Positions 49,297-58,221 of a stretch of 64,000 nucleotides of DNA are shown here, piece after piece; position 1 is the first letter of the stretch, and each line of letters begins with the position of its first letter. Below the pieces are notes generated by a model that worked only from the letters and a program-made list of their open reading frames with translations, was not told the origin of the DNA and did no database searches. Source of the DNA: Cytophaga aurantiaca DSM 3654 (GTDB lineage Bacteria; Bacteroidota; Bacteroidia; Cytophagales; Cytophagaceae). The translations under genes were made by a program, and so were the position numbers. The DNA lies in the NCBI RefSeq assembly GCF_000379725.1, contig NZ_KB903663.1, positions 124,001-188,000 of the forward strand. The letters run 5' to 3'.

Positions 49297-49995
49297 TTAC
49301 AGACCTGCTACTGAGCTCTTATCAATTGTTATACCTGGGCTCATCGTGCTAGAAAGTGTAATACTTCTAACATATGTACCTTTTGCCGAAGCAGGTTTTA
49401 ATTTGGAAAGTACTTGTAACACTTCGTTTGCATTTTCAAGAATCATTTCTGGAGTGAAAGATACTTTACCAACACTTGTGTGTACGATACCAAATTTATC
49501 GACTTTGAAATCGATTTTACCAGCTTTAACATCTTTCACCGCTTTAGCTACATCTAGTGTAACTGTACCTGCTTTTGGGTTAGGCATCAAGCTGCGTGGA
49601 CCAAGTATTTTACCTAGTTTACCAACTTTTGCCATAACAGTAGGCATTGTGATGATTACGTCAATATCCAACCAACCGCCTTCGATTTTTTGGATATAGT
49701 CGTCTAACCCTACGTGATCTGCACCAGCATCTTTAGCATCCTGAACTTTGTCAGGAGTACAAAGTACTAATACACGAACATCTTTACCTGTACCGTGAGG
49801 AAGCGTCACAATACCACGCACCATTTGATCTGCTTTTTTAGGATCAACACCTAATCTTACATCTAAATCAACAGAAGCGTCGAATTTAGTGTATGTGATG
49901 TCCTTAATTAGAGATGATGCGTCAGAAAGCGTGTAGGAATTATTGACATCAAATTTAGTAAGAGCGTCTTTTTGTTTTTTTGTCAACTTTGCCAT
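49297..49995 (-). CDS. rplA: 50S ribosomal protein L1
   Basis: 232 residues. It contains [20 protein letters not shown] and [20 protein letters not shown], the L1 signature. Forms the mobile stalk at the E site. Start 14 bp behind rplK. Confidence 0.98.
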   Translation of the reverse strand: MAKLTKKQKDALTKFDVNNSYTLSDASSLIKDITYTKFDASVDLDVRLGVDPKKADQMVRGIVTLPHGTGKDVRVLVLCTPDKVQDAKDAGADHVGLDDYIQKIEGGWLDIDVIITMPTVMAKVGKLGKILGPRSLMPNPKAGTVTLDVAKAVKDVKAGKIDFKVDKFGIVHTSVGKVSFTPEMILENANEVLQVLSKLKPASAKGTYVRSITLSSTMSPGITIDKSSVAGL

Positions 49996-50009
49996 GACTT
50001 TAATTTAAA

Positions 50010-50453
50010 TTAGTTCTCCCAAGGTGCTTTACCTGATACTGTTAATCCCATACTACGGGCAGTACCTGCTACCATTTTCATTGCAGATTCTATTTTAAAA
50101 GCATTTAGATCCGGCATCTTTGTTTCCGCGATTGTGCGAATTTGATCCCAGTTCACTGATCCAACCTTAACACGGTTAGGTTCAGCAGAACCTTTTTTAA
50201 TCTTAGCTGCTTCCGCTAATAGAATAGCTGCAGGAGGAGTTTTTACGACGAAATCAAAAGATTTGTCTGTGTAAACTGTAATTAATACTGGAAGCAATAC
50301 ACCCGGTTTATCCTGAGTTCTTGCATTGAATTGCTTACAGAATTCCATGATGTTCAAACCCTTGGAACCAAGAGCCGGACCAACTGGAGGTGAAGGATTT
50401 GCAGCCCCACCTTTAATCTGTAGCTTCACATATCCGGTAATTTCCTTTGCCAT
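50010..50453 (-). CDS. rplK: 50S ribosomal protein L11
   Basis: 147 residues. N-terminal [20 protein letters not shown] (the thiostrepton-region proline helix) and C-terminal 23S-binding domain ending [15 protein letters not shown]. Only 4 bp behind nusG, so nusG-rplK are coupled. Confidence 0.98.
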   Translation of the reverse strand: MAKEITGYVKLQIKGGAANPSPPVGPALGSKGLNIMEFCKQFNARTQDKPGVLLPVLITVYTDKSFDFVVKTPPAAILLAEAAKIKKGSAEPNRVKVGSVNWDQIRTIAETKMPDLNAFKIESAMKMVAGTARSMGLTVSGKAPWEN

Positions 50454-50457
50454 TTTC

Positions 50458-51015
50458 TTACTGGAGTTTTTCTACTTGTATATAATTAAGCTCAACGGGT
50501 GTATTACGGCCAAATATTTTAACCATAACGTTAAGCTTTTTCTTTTCTTCAAATACTTCTTCTACACTTCCTGTAAACCCGCTGAATGGACCATCCATAA
50601 CTTTTACGGTTTCGCCTACAACAAACGGAGTTTCAAGTACAACCTCACCCACCTGAGAATCATCAACTGTGCCCAATATTCTATTGACCTCAGACTGACG
50701 AAGTGGAATTGGTTTTTTGCTAGCAGCACCTTCGGAAGCACCCAGGAAGCCGAGAACACCAGGAATACTGGTAATCACGTGGGCAGCCTCTCCATGGCTT
50801 AAATCTGCTTGTATAAGAACATATCCTGGGAAAAAACTTCTTTCTCGTACTCTCTTTTTACCATTTCTCATTTCATACACCTTCTCGGCAGGAATAAGCA
50901 CCTGTGGAACATAATCCACTAGTCTTTGTCTGGTAATTTCGTTTTCAAGGTAAGATTTTACCTTTTTTTCCTGACCACTTACGGCCCTAACTACGTACCA
51001 TTGCAATTCGCTCAT
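50458..51015 (-). CDS. nusG: Transcription antitermination/elongation factor NusG
   Basis: 185 residues. NGN domain starts [20 protein letters not shown] and has [15 protein letters not shown]; the KOW domain is [20 protein letters not shown] (about 132-151). Couples RNA polymerase to the ribosome through S10. Lies 20 bp behind secE. Confidence 0.97.
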   Translation of the reverse strand: MSELQWYVVRAVSGQEKKVKSYLENEITRQRLVDYVPQVLIPAEKVYEMRNGKKRVRERSFFPGYVLIQADLSHGEAAHVITSIPGVLGFLGASEGAASKKPIPLRQSEVNRILGTVDDSQVGEVVLETPFVVGETVKVMDGPFSGFTGSVEEVFEEKKKLNVMVKIFGRNTPVELNYIQVEKLQ

Positions 51016-51035
51016 GTTCCTAGAAGAGTATAAAA

Positions 51036-51218
51036 TTAGTAAATCGACTCCAGCACGTATTTAAACGCGAAGTCGATGAGACCGATAACAACTGCAAATA
51101 TTAAAGATGCAACCAATACAAGAGCAGAACTGCTTTGTAACTCAGACCATTTAGGCCAAGAGACATTATTAGCTAGCTCGTCTATTGAACCTTGTACAAA
51201 ACCTACTAGTTTCTTCAT
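51036..51218 (-). CDS. secE: Preprotein translocase subunit SecE
   Basis: 60 residues, the minimal single-span SecE: an amphipathic helix ending in NNVSWPKWSELQSSS, then one membrane span (about 30-52). Stabilises SecY. Placed between tRNA-Trp (16 bp) and nusG. Confidence 0.93.
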   Translation of the reverse strand: MKKLVGFVQGSIDELANNVSWPKWSELQSSSALVLVASLIFAVVIGLIDFAFKYVLESIY

Positions 51219-51234
51219 AATTCACTTTCTTGTG

Positions 51235-51305
51235 CACGGGTGGAGAGATTCGAACTCCCATCAGCGGTTTTGGAGACCGACATTCTACCCTTGAACTACA
51301 CCCGT
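51235..51305 (-). tRNA. tRNA-Trp (anticodon CCA)
   Basis: Cloverleaf read on the minus strand: acceptor ACGGGTG/CACCCGT, D-arm with GTTC...GAAT, anticodon loop CTCCAAA, and the T-arm with GTTCGAATC. Discriminator G; the 3' CCA is not encoded. It lies directly before secE and shares its promoter. Confidence 0.93.
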
Positions 51306-51335
51306 AAATGCACCCTTTAATTTATAGTCGGGGTG

Positions 51336-51366
51336 CAAAGATATTAACAATCCTATAAAAAAACAA
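51336..51366 (-). promoter_or_regulatory. Promoter of tRNA-Trp-secE-nusG-rplKAJL-rpoBC
   Basis: TTG at 51366-51364, 20 bp spacing, then TATCTTTG at 51343-51336. The -33 element falls inside the terminator of tuf. Confidence 0.75.
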
Positions 51367-51397
51367 GTGCGTTTCTGAAATAATCAAAAACGCACTT
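51355..51397 (-). terminator. Terminator of tuf
   Basis: A 10-bp stem (51365-51374 with 51388-51397, core AAGTGCGTTT) with a 13-base loop and T7 on the minus strand, 17 bp after the tuf stop. Confidence 0.92.
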
Positions 51398-51413
51398 ATT
51401 TTAATTGGGATAA

Positions 51414-52601
51414 TTATTTCAAGATTTCAGTAACCTGACCGGCACCTACTGTTCTACCACCTTCACGGATAGCGAAACGTAAACCTTTATCTAAGGCAAT
51501 TGGAGCAATCAACTTAACTGTAATAGTAACGTTATCACCAGGCATAATCATCTCAGTTCCAGCAGGAAGTTCGATTTCACCTGTAACGTCTGTTGTTCTC
51601 ATGTAGAACTGAGGACGGTATTTGTTAAAGAATGGAGTATGACGACCACCTTCTTCTTTAGAAAGGATGTATACTTCAGCTTTAAATTCTGTATGAGGCT
51701 TAACTGAACCAGCTTTACAGATAACCATACCACGTTTGATAGCTTCTTTTTCGATACCACGTAATAAAAGACCAACGTTATCGCCAGCTTCACCACGATC
51801 TAGGATCTTACGGAACATCTCAACACCCGTTACTGTAGATTTTAAGTTCTCAGCACCGAATCCGATGATATCAACACCGTCACCAGAGTTAATGATACCT
51901 CTTTCAATTCTACCAGTTGCTACAGTACCACGACCAGTGATCGAGAATACATCTTCAACAGGCATTAAGAAAGGAAGATCAGTAAGACGAGTAGGGATTG
52001 GAATATCCTTATCAACAGCGTCCATTAGCGCTTCGATAGTTGCAACCCATTTAGGCTCAGCGTTAAGACCACCCAAAGCAGAACCTTGAATGATGCTCAT
52101 TGTATCACCAGGGAAACCGTAGAATGATAATAATTCACGGATTTCCATTTCAACTAATTCCAACAATTCAGGATCATCAACCAAATCAACTTTGTTCATG
52201 AAAACTACCATTGAAGGAACACCTACTTGACGAGCAAGAAGGATGTGCTCACGAGTTTGTGGCATTGGACCATCTGTAGCAGCAACTACCAAGATAGCAC
52301 CATCCATTTGTGCAGCACCTGTAACCATGTTCTTCACGTAATCCGCGTGACCTGGACAGTCAACGTGTGCATAGTGACGAGTTGCAGTTGAGTACTCAAC
52401 GTGAGAAGTATTGATAGTAATACCTCTTTCTTTTTCTTCTGGAGCGTTATCGATTTGAGAGAAATCTCTCTTTTCAGCCAAACCTTTATCAGCCAATACT
52501 TTTGTGATTGCTGCTGTTAAAGTAGTTTTACCGTGATCGACGTGGCCAATTGTACCAACGTTAACGTGTGGTTTTGAACGGTCAAAATTTTCTTTTGCCA
52601 T
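51414..52601 (-). CDS. tuf: Elongation factor Tu
   Basis: 395 residues. G1 [10 protein letters not shown] (about 19-28), G3 [10 protein letters not shown]4 NKVD. Delivers aminoacyl-tRNA to the ribosome. Only one copy is present in the window; the position behind three tRNA genes is the classic tRNA-tuf arrangement. Start and length are standard. Confidence 0.99.
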   Translation of the reverse strand: MAKENFDRSKPHVNVGTIGHVDHGKTTLTAAITKVLADKGLAEKRDFSQIDNAPEEKERGITINTSHVEYSTATRHYAHVDCPGHADYVKNMVTGAAQMDGAILVVAATDGPMPQTREHILLARQVGVPSMVVFMNKVDLVDDPELLELVEMEIRELLSFYGFPGDTMSIIQGSALGGLNAEPKWVATIEALMDAVDKDIPIPTRLTDLPFLMPVEDVFSITGRGTVATGRIERGIINSGDGVDIIGFGAENLKSTVTGVEMFRKILDRGEAGDNVGLLLRGIEKEAIKRGMVICKAGSVKPHTEFKAEVYILSKEEGGRHTPFFNKYRPQFYMRTTDVTGEIELPAGTEMIMPGDNVTITVKLIAPIALDKGLRFAIREGGRTVGAGQVTEILK

Positions 52602-52667
52602 ATTTGAAAATCCTCTATTTAGATGTTATAGTATACGTAAAGATGTTATTCAATCTAATTCATATAG

Positions 52668-52740
52668 AGCCAATGACGGGACTCGAACCCGTGACCCCTT
52701 CCTTACCATGGAAGTACTCTACCAGCTGAGCTACATCGGC
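52668..52740 (-). tRNA. tRNA-Thr (anticodon GGT)
   Basis: Acceptor GCCGATG/CATTGGC, D-loop AGCTCAGCTGGTAGAG, anticodon stem CTTCC/GGAAG with loop ATGGTAA, T-arm GGGTTCGAGTCCC. CCA is not encoded. Third of three tRNAs before tuf. Confidence 0.95.
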
Positions 52741-52755
52741 TGCTAAGAAACAAAG

Positions 52756-52828
52756 AGCGAAAGACGAGGTTCGAACCCGCGACCTATAGCTTGGAAGGCT
52801 ATCGCTCTACCAGCTGAGCTACTTTCGC
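52756..52828 (-). tRNA. tRNA-Gly (anticodon TCC)
   Basis: Acceptor GCGAAAG/CTTTCGC, D-loop AGCTCAGCTGGTAGAG, anticodon loop CTTCCAA, T-arm GGGTTCGAACCTC. CCA is not encoded. Second of the cluster. Confidence 0.95.
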
Positions 52829-52907
52829 AAAATTAAACTGCCCTTCAAAAAACAAATCCTAATATCCGAACGGTCTCAGATAATCATTTTGGATTTGAAG
52901 GTTAGTT

Positions 52908-52994
52908 CTGGTGGGGGAACAAGGATTCGAACCTTGGAAGACATAAGTCAGCAGATTTACAGTCTGCCCCAGTTGGCCGCTTTGGTACTCCCCC
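52908..52994 (-). tRNA. tRNA-Tyr (anticodon GTA), CCA encoded
   Basis: A class II tRNA with a long variable arm. Acceptor GGGGGAG/TTCCCCC, anticodon loop CTGTAAA, T-arm GGTTCGAATCC. The discriminator A at 52911 is followed by a genomic CCA (52910-52908). First gene of the tRNA-tuf transcript. Confidence 0.95.
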
Positions 52995-53088
52995 ATTTAG
53001 AAATAAATTCTATTTTCAAGAATTCAGAGAACAACTCTTAAAACTTCCATCAAACAATGATTTTATTGCTTTAGTCATTTTTAAGAGA

Positions 53089-53154
53089 GTGCAAAATTAT
53101 AGTGTTTTTTATTTAATTCAAAGTTTTCGCACTAAATAATCTATAATTTTGCAC
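53089..53154. repeat. 14-bp perfect inverted repeat around the tRNA-tuf promoter
   Basis: GTGCAAAATTATAG at 53089-53102 is repeated in inverted form at 53141-53154, with 38 bp between. The left arm carries the -7 box of the tuf promoter; the right arm is the same box pointing towards asnS. Confidence 0.75.
53092..53122 (-). promoter_or_regulatory. Promoter of tRNA-Tyr-Gly-Thr-tuf
   Basis: TTTG at 53122-53119, exactly 19 bp, then TAATTTTG at 53099-53092. Fits the consensus very well and lies about 100 bp before tRNA-Tyr. Confidence 0.8.
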
Positions 53155-53170
53155 AATTTAATGAAACAAT

Positions 53171-54565
53171 TTAAAATTCAGCACTTTGCGGAGTACGTGG
53201 AAATGGTATCACATCTCTGATATTTCCCATTCCTGTTACAAACAGCATCAAACGTTCAAATCCAAGTCCAAAACCACTATGGGGAGCGGAGCCAAATTTT
53301 CTTGTTTCAAGGTACCACCAGATTTCATTTTCATGAATTCCGACTTCTTTACAACGGGCCTGAAGTTTTTCTAAGTTATCTTCTCGTTGAGAGCCTCCGA
53401 TGATTTCACCAATGCCAGGGAATAAAACGTCCATTGCACGGACCGTTTTTCCATCTTCATTAGCTTTCATATAGAAAGCTTTGATGTCTTTCGGGTAGTT
53501 TGTCAATATCACTGGCTTCAGGAAGTGCTTTTCAACCAGATAGCGTTCGTGCTCTGACTGAAGGTCAATCCCCCATTCAACTTTGTATTCAAATTTCTGT
53601 TTTGTAGCAATCAAAATTTCAACTGCTTCTGTATAATTCAAGCGTACAAACGGTGTTTCAACAACACTTTTTAGACGCGCAACCAATTCTTTGTCATACA
53701 TTTCATTTAAGAAATTCAAATCATCTATGCAGTTATCCAAAGCATATTGAACCAGGTATTTCAGAAACTCTTCTGCCAGATCCATATTGTCCTGAATTTC
53801 ATAGAAAGCCATTTCTGGTTCGATCATCCAAAACTCTGCTAGGTGGCGCGTTGTATTTGAATTTTCTGCTCTGAACGTTGGACCAAATGTATATACTTCT
53901 CCTAAGGCCATTGCAGCAAGCTCTCCTTCCAACTGACCGGATACCGTAAGGTTGGTAGCCTTTCCAAAGAAATCTTTTGTATAGTCAACTGCTCCTTCTT
54001 TTGTTTTAGGAGGATTCGAAACATCCAAGGTTGTTACCTGAAACATTGCACCTGCTCCCTCTGCATCCGAACCTGTAATGATTGGCGTATGCACGTAAAC
54101 AAATCCTTTGTCGTTGTAAAATTTATGTACTGCGAAAGCCATTGCATGACGCAAACGCAAAACACAGCTGAATGTATTTGTACGGGGTCTTAAGTGAGCG
54201 ATCTCTCTTAAGAATTCTAATGAGTGACCTTTTTTCTGCAATGGATACGTTTCAGGATCTGCTACGCCGATTACTTCAAGTGTTTCTCCCTGAATTTCGA
54301 CCGATTGCCCTGCACCCTGAGATTGCACCAATTTACCCGTAACACCTATGCAAGCACCTGTTGTTACGTCTTTTAACTGTTCTTCACTAAATTTTGCAAC
54401 ATCCAGTACAATTTGTATGGTATGAATGGTTGAACCATCATTTAAAGCAACAAAAGCAACGTGTTTATTTCCGCGTTTCGTTCTAACCCAGCCTTTTAGA
54501 GTTATCTGAGTATCTATGTACTGGCTTGAATTACTTAATAATTCTTTAATCTTTATCCTTTTCAC
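53171..54565 (-). CDS. asnS: Asparaginyl-tRNA synthetase
   Basis: 464 residues. N-terminal OB-fold anticodon-binding domain (about 15-100; [20 protein letters not shown]), then the class II core with motif 2 ([20 protein letters not shown]) and motif 3 ([15 protein letters not shown]). The terminal Phe and the Asn/Ser-rich active site fit AsnRS rather than AspRS. Divergent from rpoN. Confidence 0.96.
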   Translation of the reverse strand: MKRIKIKELLSNSSQYIDTQITLKGWVRTKRGNKHVAFVALNDGSTIHTIQIVLDVAKFSEEQLKDVTTGACIGVTGKLVQSQGAGQSVEIQGETLEVIGVADPETYPLQKKGHSLEFLREIAHLRPRTNTFSCVLRLRHAMAFAVHKFYNDKGFVYVHTPIITGSDAEGAGAMFQVTTLDVSNPPKTKEGAVDYTKDFFGKATNLTVSGQLEGELAAMALGEVYTFGPTFRAENSNTTRHLAEFWMIEPEMAFYEIQDNMDLAEEFLKYLVQYALDNCIDDLNFLNEMYDKELVARLKSVVETPFVRLNYTEAVEILIATKQKFEYKVEWGIDLQSEHERYLVEKHFLKPVILTNYPKDIKAFYMKANEDGKTVRAMDVLFPGIGEIIGGSQREDNLEKLQARCKEVGIHENEIWWYLETRKFGSAPHSGFGLGFERLMLFVTGMGNIRDVIPFPRTPQSAEF

Positions 54566-54645
54566 GTTGGTATGCGTTTACTGTAAGTAAAGCGCAAAAA
54601 AAGGATATTTTATCTTTTTAATCAAAAAGAATTTCAAAAATGCGC

Positions 54646-54653
54646 TATTTTTG
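54646..54653 (+). promoter_or_regulatory. Possible rpoN promoter -7 box
   Basis: TATTTTTG, 40 bp before the rpoN ATG. No clear -33 TTTG upstream; weak call. Confidence 0.35.
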
Positions 54654-54693
54654 TTTGTAAGCACGTTTTACTTTGTGACTATTTTACCGTTTT

Positions 54694-56145
54694 ATGCAAA
54701 AATTAAGTATTCAGCAGCAGTTATCCCAGAAACTATCTCCTCAGCAGATTCAGTTTATAAAACTATTGCAAATACCTGCAGCAGAATTAGAATCCAGAAT
54801 TGAAGAAGAATTGGAAATAAATCCTGCTCTCGAAGAAGGCAAAGAAGAAGAAGCTCAAGACAAAGATTCGAATGAAGAAGAATTCTCGGATTCAGAAGAT
54901 GAGTTTGCGGATGATGATTTAGATATACAGGAATACATTCGTGATGAAGATGTTGCAGGCTATAAAATGCAGGGCGACGGGCCATCACAAGATGATGAAG
55001 AGCGCGAGTCTCCCATTGCAGGAACAACATCTTTGTCTGAGGTACTATTGAATCAACTAGGCTTTTTACGCTTAGATGAACGTCAAAGTAAAATTGCTGA
55101 ACAACTTATCGGCAGCATTGATGAAGATGGTTATATCCGAAGAAATCTGGATCTGATCGTTGATGATTTAGCTTTCTCTCAAAACATTGAAACAAATGTG
55201 GAAGAGATTGAAGAAGTTCTTTTCAGAATTCAGGACTTTGATCCTGCAGGCATTGGTGCCAGAGACTTACAGGAATGTTTGCTTTTGCAAATAGAACGCA
55301 AACATCTGGATGAGCCTGAAGTATTGCTTGCACATCATATTTTAAAAGATTGCTTTGAAGAATTTACGAAAAAACATTACGATAAAATTCAGAAAAAATA
55401 CGACGTAGACGATGAATCCATAAAGTCTGCGATAAACATCATAACAAAATTAAATCCTAAGCCAGGCGGAAATTCAGGCGACGATATCAAGACGCAATAT
55501 TTAATGCCTGATTTTATTTTACAGACAAACAACGGACAATTAGAATTGTTTTTGAATTCTAAAAATGCACCTGACTTACGCGTAAGCAGAAATTATTCTG
55601 AGATGTTTGAGACGTACGATAAGAGTGCAAAAAACGATAAAAAATTAAAAGAGGCTGTAACGTTTGTAAAACAAAAACTGGATGCAGCAAAATGGTTTAT
55701 TGAAGCCATCAAGCAGCGCCAACAAACGCTTTTAAAGACGATGCATGCCATTCTGGAGTTTCAAAAAGAATTCTTTTTTGAAGGAGATGAAACACTTTTG
55801 AAACCCATGATCTTAAAAGATATTGCCGATATGGTGAGCATGGATATTTCAACCATTTCGCGTGTAGCAAACAGCAAAGCAATACAAACAGAATTCGGAA
55901 TTTATCCGTTGAAATATTTCTTCTCGGAAGGTATCGCAACAGATTCAGGTGAAGATGCCAGCAGCAGAGAAGTAAAACATATTTTAAAAGAAATCATTGA
56001 AGGCGAACAAAAGAAAAAACCTTTGTCTGATGAAAAGTTAGAAAAAGAGTTAAATAAAAGAGGATACAACATTGCTCGAAGAACTGTTGCCAAATATCGT
56101 GAACAGCTAAATATTCCTGTTGCGCGATTAAGAAAGGAATTATAG
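54694..56145 (+). CDS. rpoN: RNA polymerase sigma-54 factor
   Basis: 483 residues. Region I is Gln- and Leu-rich (LSIQQQLSQKLSPQQIQFIK), region II is very acidic (about 45-105), and region III ends in the RpoN box ARRTVAKYRE (461-470) that reads the -24 element. Needs AAA+ activators, none of which lies in this window. The start ATG at 54694 is the first in frame. A membrane protein gene begins 4 bp later. Confidence 0.96.
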   Translation: MQKLSIQQQLSQKLSPQQIQFIKLLQIPAAELESRIEEELEINPALEEGKEEEAQDKDSNEEEFSDSEDEFADDDLDIQEYIRDEDVAGYKMQGDGPSQDDEERESPIAGTTSLSEVLLNQLGFLRLDERQSKIAEQLIGSIDEDGYIRRNLDLIVDDLAFSQNIETNVEEIEEVLFRIQDFDPAGIGARDLQECLLLQIERKHLDEPEVLLAHHILKDCFEEFTKKHYDKIQKKYDVDDESIKSAINIITKLNPKPGGNSGDDIKTQYLMPDFILQTNNGQLELFLNSKNAPDLRVSRNYSEMFETYDKSAKNDKKLKEAVTFVKQKLDAAKWFIEAIKQRQQTLLKTMHAILEFQKEFFFEGDETLLKPMILKDIADMVSMDISTISRVANSKAIQTEFGIYPLKYFFSEGIATDSGEDASSREVKHILKEIIEGEQKKKPLSDEKLEKELNKRGYNIARRTVAKYREQLNIPVARLRKEL

Positions 56146-56149
56146 GCTG

Positions 56150-56836
56150 ATGATGGAAACAATAGAAAAAAATAGCTGGAATTATATTTCCCTGCTTCTT
56201 TCATACATCATACATCCCGTATTCATTCCTACATACATATTCATCGTATTCTTATGCTTTGGCAATATTGTTTTTGAACCTTACCCATTACCTGCGCAAA
56301 CATACGTAGTGGCATTAATCTGTATTACCACAGCAATCATCCCTTTGATATTGTTAGCGGTTAATATGTTTTTGCTTCGAAAAAAAATAACGCATAAAGC
56401 ATTATTGATGGAGTCCCGTAAAGATCGGGTGATTCCTTTTTTTTACATAGGGATCTATTACTCTATATTAACCTACATGTTTTTTCATTATTTAAATTTC
56501 CCCTTACTGCTTACGTCCATAATGATCATTATCAGCGCAGCTGTTTTGACAAGTGCAATCATTAGTTTGTTTTGGAAAATAAGCGCACATGCTATTTCAT
56601 TGGGCGCTGGACTTATGATCTTTATTCTTACAAATACAATTATGCCGAATGAATATTTTTTCTATACCATTATTGGGACCTTATTCATTAGTGGCATTAC
56701 ACTATCGAGCCGATTAAATCTGAATGCACACACACCCGGACAAATATATGGCGGCTATTTAGTTGGTGTTGTGCTCAGCGGAATTGGTCTTTCTTATTTA
56801 TTGTCTAATCTATTCACATTCACTTTTAATTTTTAA
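56150..56836 (+). CDS. PAP2-like membrane protein, probably degenerate
   Basis: 228 residues with six predicted spans. The segment KISAHAISLGAG and, later, SSRLNLNAHTPGQIYGGY are where PAP2 phosphatases carry PSGH and SRxxxxxHxxxD. Here the third motif keeps SR and His but has Gln in place of the final Asp, and the PSGH serine region reads SAHA. It may be an inactive or altered lipid phosphatase. Two Met codons (56150 and 56153) open it. Cotranscribed with rpoN and the crotonase (4-bp gaps). Confidence 0.65.
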   Translation: MMETIEKNSWNYISLLLSYIIHPVFIPTYIFIVFLCFGNIVFEPYPLPAQTYVVALICITTAIIPLILLAVNMFLLRKKITHKALLMESRKDRVIPFFYIGIYYSILTYMFFHYLNFPLLLTSIMIIISAAVLTSAIISLFWKISAHAISLGAGLMIFILTNTIMPNEYFFYTIIGTLFISGITLSSRLNLNAHTPGQIYGGYLVGVVLSGIGLSYLLSNLFTFTFNF

Positions 56837-56840
56837 GACG

Positions 56841-57596
56841 ATGAGCTTAGTACTTTCAACCATAACAGATCGTGTTGTAACCATTTCAATGAACCGTCCG
56901 GAAGTGTATAATGCACTTACGCCGGATTTAATTGAAGCATTGATCTCTGCATTCAAAGATGCGGATTCGAAAGATGCGATTGATTACATCATTTTCAAAG
57001 GTGAAGGAAAAGGTTTCTGTGCAGGTCTGGATCTGCAATGGGCGCTGACTATACAAAGCGACAAGGTTGTTGAAATTGTTGAGCAATATTTCAACGTACT
57101 TACAACCGCAATACACTTGTGCAGCAAGCCTGTGATCTGTCTGCTACACGGGCCAGCAAGCGGCGCCGGCGCTTCGTTGGTACTTGCATGTGATCTGATA
57201 TTTGCTTCCGAACATGGTTCACTGGCATTTCCATTTTTGGGTTTGGGATTACAGCCGGATACAGGCATGGCCTATTATTTAAAGCAGCGTGTTGGTTATC
57301 ATCAGGCATTTGAATGGTTATTAGAAGGAAAAAAATTAACTATTGATGAAGCAGTAAACCACAAGCTGGTTCAGAAAAAATTTACAGACGAAACAATGAT
57401 GTCGGATTATCTTGGCTTTTATCTGAAGTCATTAAGTCAGCTACAAACTGGTGCGGGCAAGTCGTTAAAATCATTGTTAATCGGACAATCTTCTTTTGAA
57501 GAAACGTTAAAAAAAGAAGCGCAACAACAAGCGCTTGCTGTTAAAGGCGGAATGTTGAAAATAAAAATTGAGGAGTTTTTTAAGAGTAGGCGCTAG
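56841..57596 (+). CDS. Enoyl-CoA hydratase/isomerase family protein
   Basis: From the Met at 56841 it has 251 residues (MSLVLSTITDRVVTISMNRP). The crotonase oxyanion hole shows as GKGFCAGLDL (57-65) and the second as HGPASGAGASLVLACD. The catalytic pair of mitochondrial crotonase is not obvious, so the reaction (hydration, isomerisation or thioester hydrolysis) is open. A start at 56763 would add 26 hydrophobic residues that overlap the previous gene and lie outside the family. Last gene of the rpoN transcript; its TAG opens a heptad array. Confidence 0.9.
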   Translation: MSLVLSTITDRVVTISMNRPEVYNALTPDLIEALISAFKDADSKDAIDYIIFKGEGKGFCAGLDLQWALTIQSDKVVEIVEQYFNVLTTAIHLCSKPVICLLHGPASGAGASLVLACDLIFASEHGSLAFPFLGLGLQPDTGMAYYLKQRVGYHQAFEWLLEGKKLTIDEAVNHKLVQKKFTDETMMSDYLGFYLKSLSQLQTGAGKSLKSLLIGQSSFEETLKKEAQQQALAVKGGMLKIKIEEFFKSRR

Positions 57597-57649
57597 TTGC
57601 GAGGTACTAGATTTTAGTTACTAGCTTCTAGGTATTAGTTGCTAGACTC
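57594..57649 (+). repeat. Eight perfect heptads starting at the crotonase stop codon
   Basis: Eight 7-bp words in register from 57594. Seven start with TAG (TAGTTGC twice, TAGTTAC, TAGCTTC, TAGGTAT and relatives) and one is GAGGTAC. The register may continue more weakly towards the next start codon at 57680. Confidence 0.85.
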
Positions 57650-57679
57650 GTTAAGTACAAAGTATTTAATTCTATAATA

Positions 57680-58168
57680 ATGAAACAAGATCAATTTGAA
57701 CTAACATCATATAAGACTTCTAGAATCTTTAGCATATTAATTTTGATTCTTACTATTGTTATTTATGTATGGGCAGTTTTTGAAGATGCGAATGTACTAT
57801 TTTATATTTCATACTTTCTTATGTTCGCTTTGTTACTTAATGTTATTGATGCTTTCGATAAAAGCCCAATTCTAATAGTTGATAAAAATGGTATATGTGG
57901 CAAGATGATAAATAAAAAAATAAGCTGGCGTTTAGTTTCAAGCTATAATACTACAAATTTAACTAATGTTGATACTCAGGATTCTTTTAGAGTAGATTTT
58001 TATTTAAAAGATAATGAAAGGATAAGAATTACTTGGTGGGCAGCAGACCAAAGCTTTGATGATGTTAGAAGAGCTATACTTAAATATTCTTCAGAATATG
58101 ATATAATAGATAAAGGACATCATCAAAATGACCAGCCCTTACAACCCTGGCTTCCTAGTTCTAGTTAG
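57680..58168 (+). CDS. Small membrane protein, two TM plus soluble domain
   Basis: 162 residues with two spans (about 17-35 and 40-58) followed by a soluble domain (about 65-140) with alternating strands (ILIVDKNGICGKMI, ISWRLVSSYN, FRVDFYLKDNERIRITWW). This layout resembles the STM3941/PH-like small membrane proteins, but I do not recognise it with certainty. The composition is more AT-rich than its neighbours. TAG words frame it: the heptad array just before it and TAG-rich sequence at its own 3' end. Possible recent acquisition. Confidence 0.6.
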   Translation: MKQDQFELTSYKTSRIFSILILILTIVIYVWAVFEDANVLFYISYFLMFALLLNVIDAFDKSPILIVDKNGICGKMINKKISWRLVSSYNTTNLTNVDTQDSFRVDFYLKDNERIRITWWAADQSFDDVRRAILKYSSEYDIIDKGHHQNDQPLQPWLPSSS

Positions 58169-58221
58169 ACGTTCCTCCTTGGTTGTTTTTTTAATAAGAG
58201 AAAATTAATTCGTCTACAATA

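Noticed and set aside
54566-54693. Sigma-54 (-24/-12) promoter for rpoN itself
   Set aside because: No TGGCAC-N5-TTGC pattern was found in the asnS-rpoN gap.
56763-56840. Upstream start for the crotonase gene
   Set aside because: It overlaps the PAP2-like gene and adds 26 hydrophobic residues outside the crotonase family pattern.
57594-57649. Insertion-sequence end or attachment site
   Set aside because: There is no transposase or integrase gene nearby and the words are tandem, not terminal inverted repeats.
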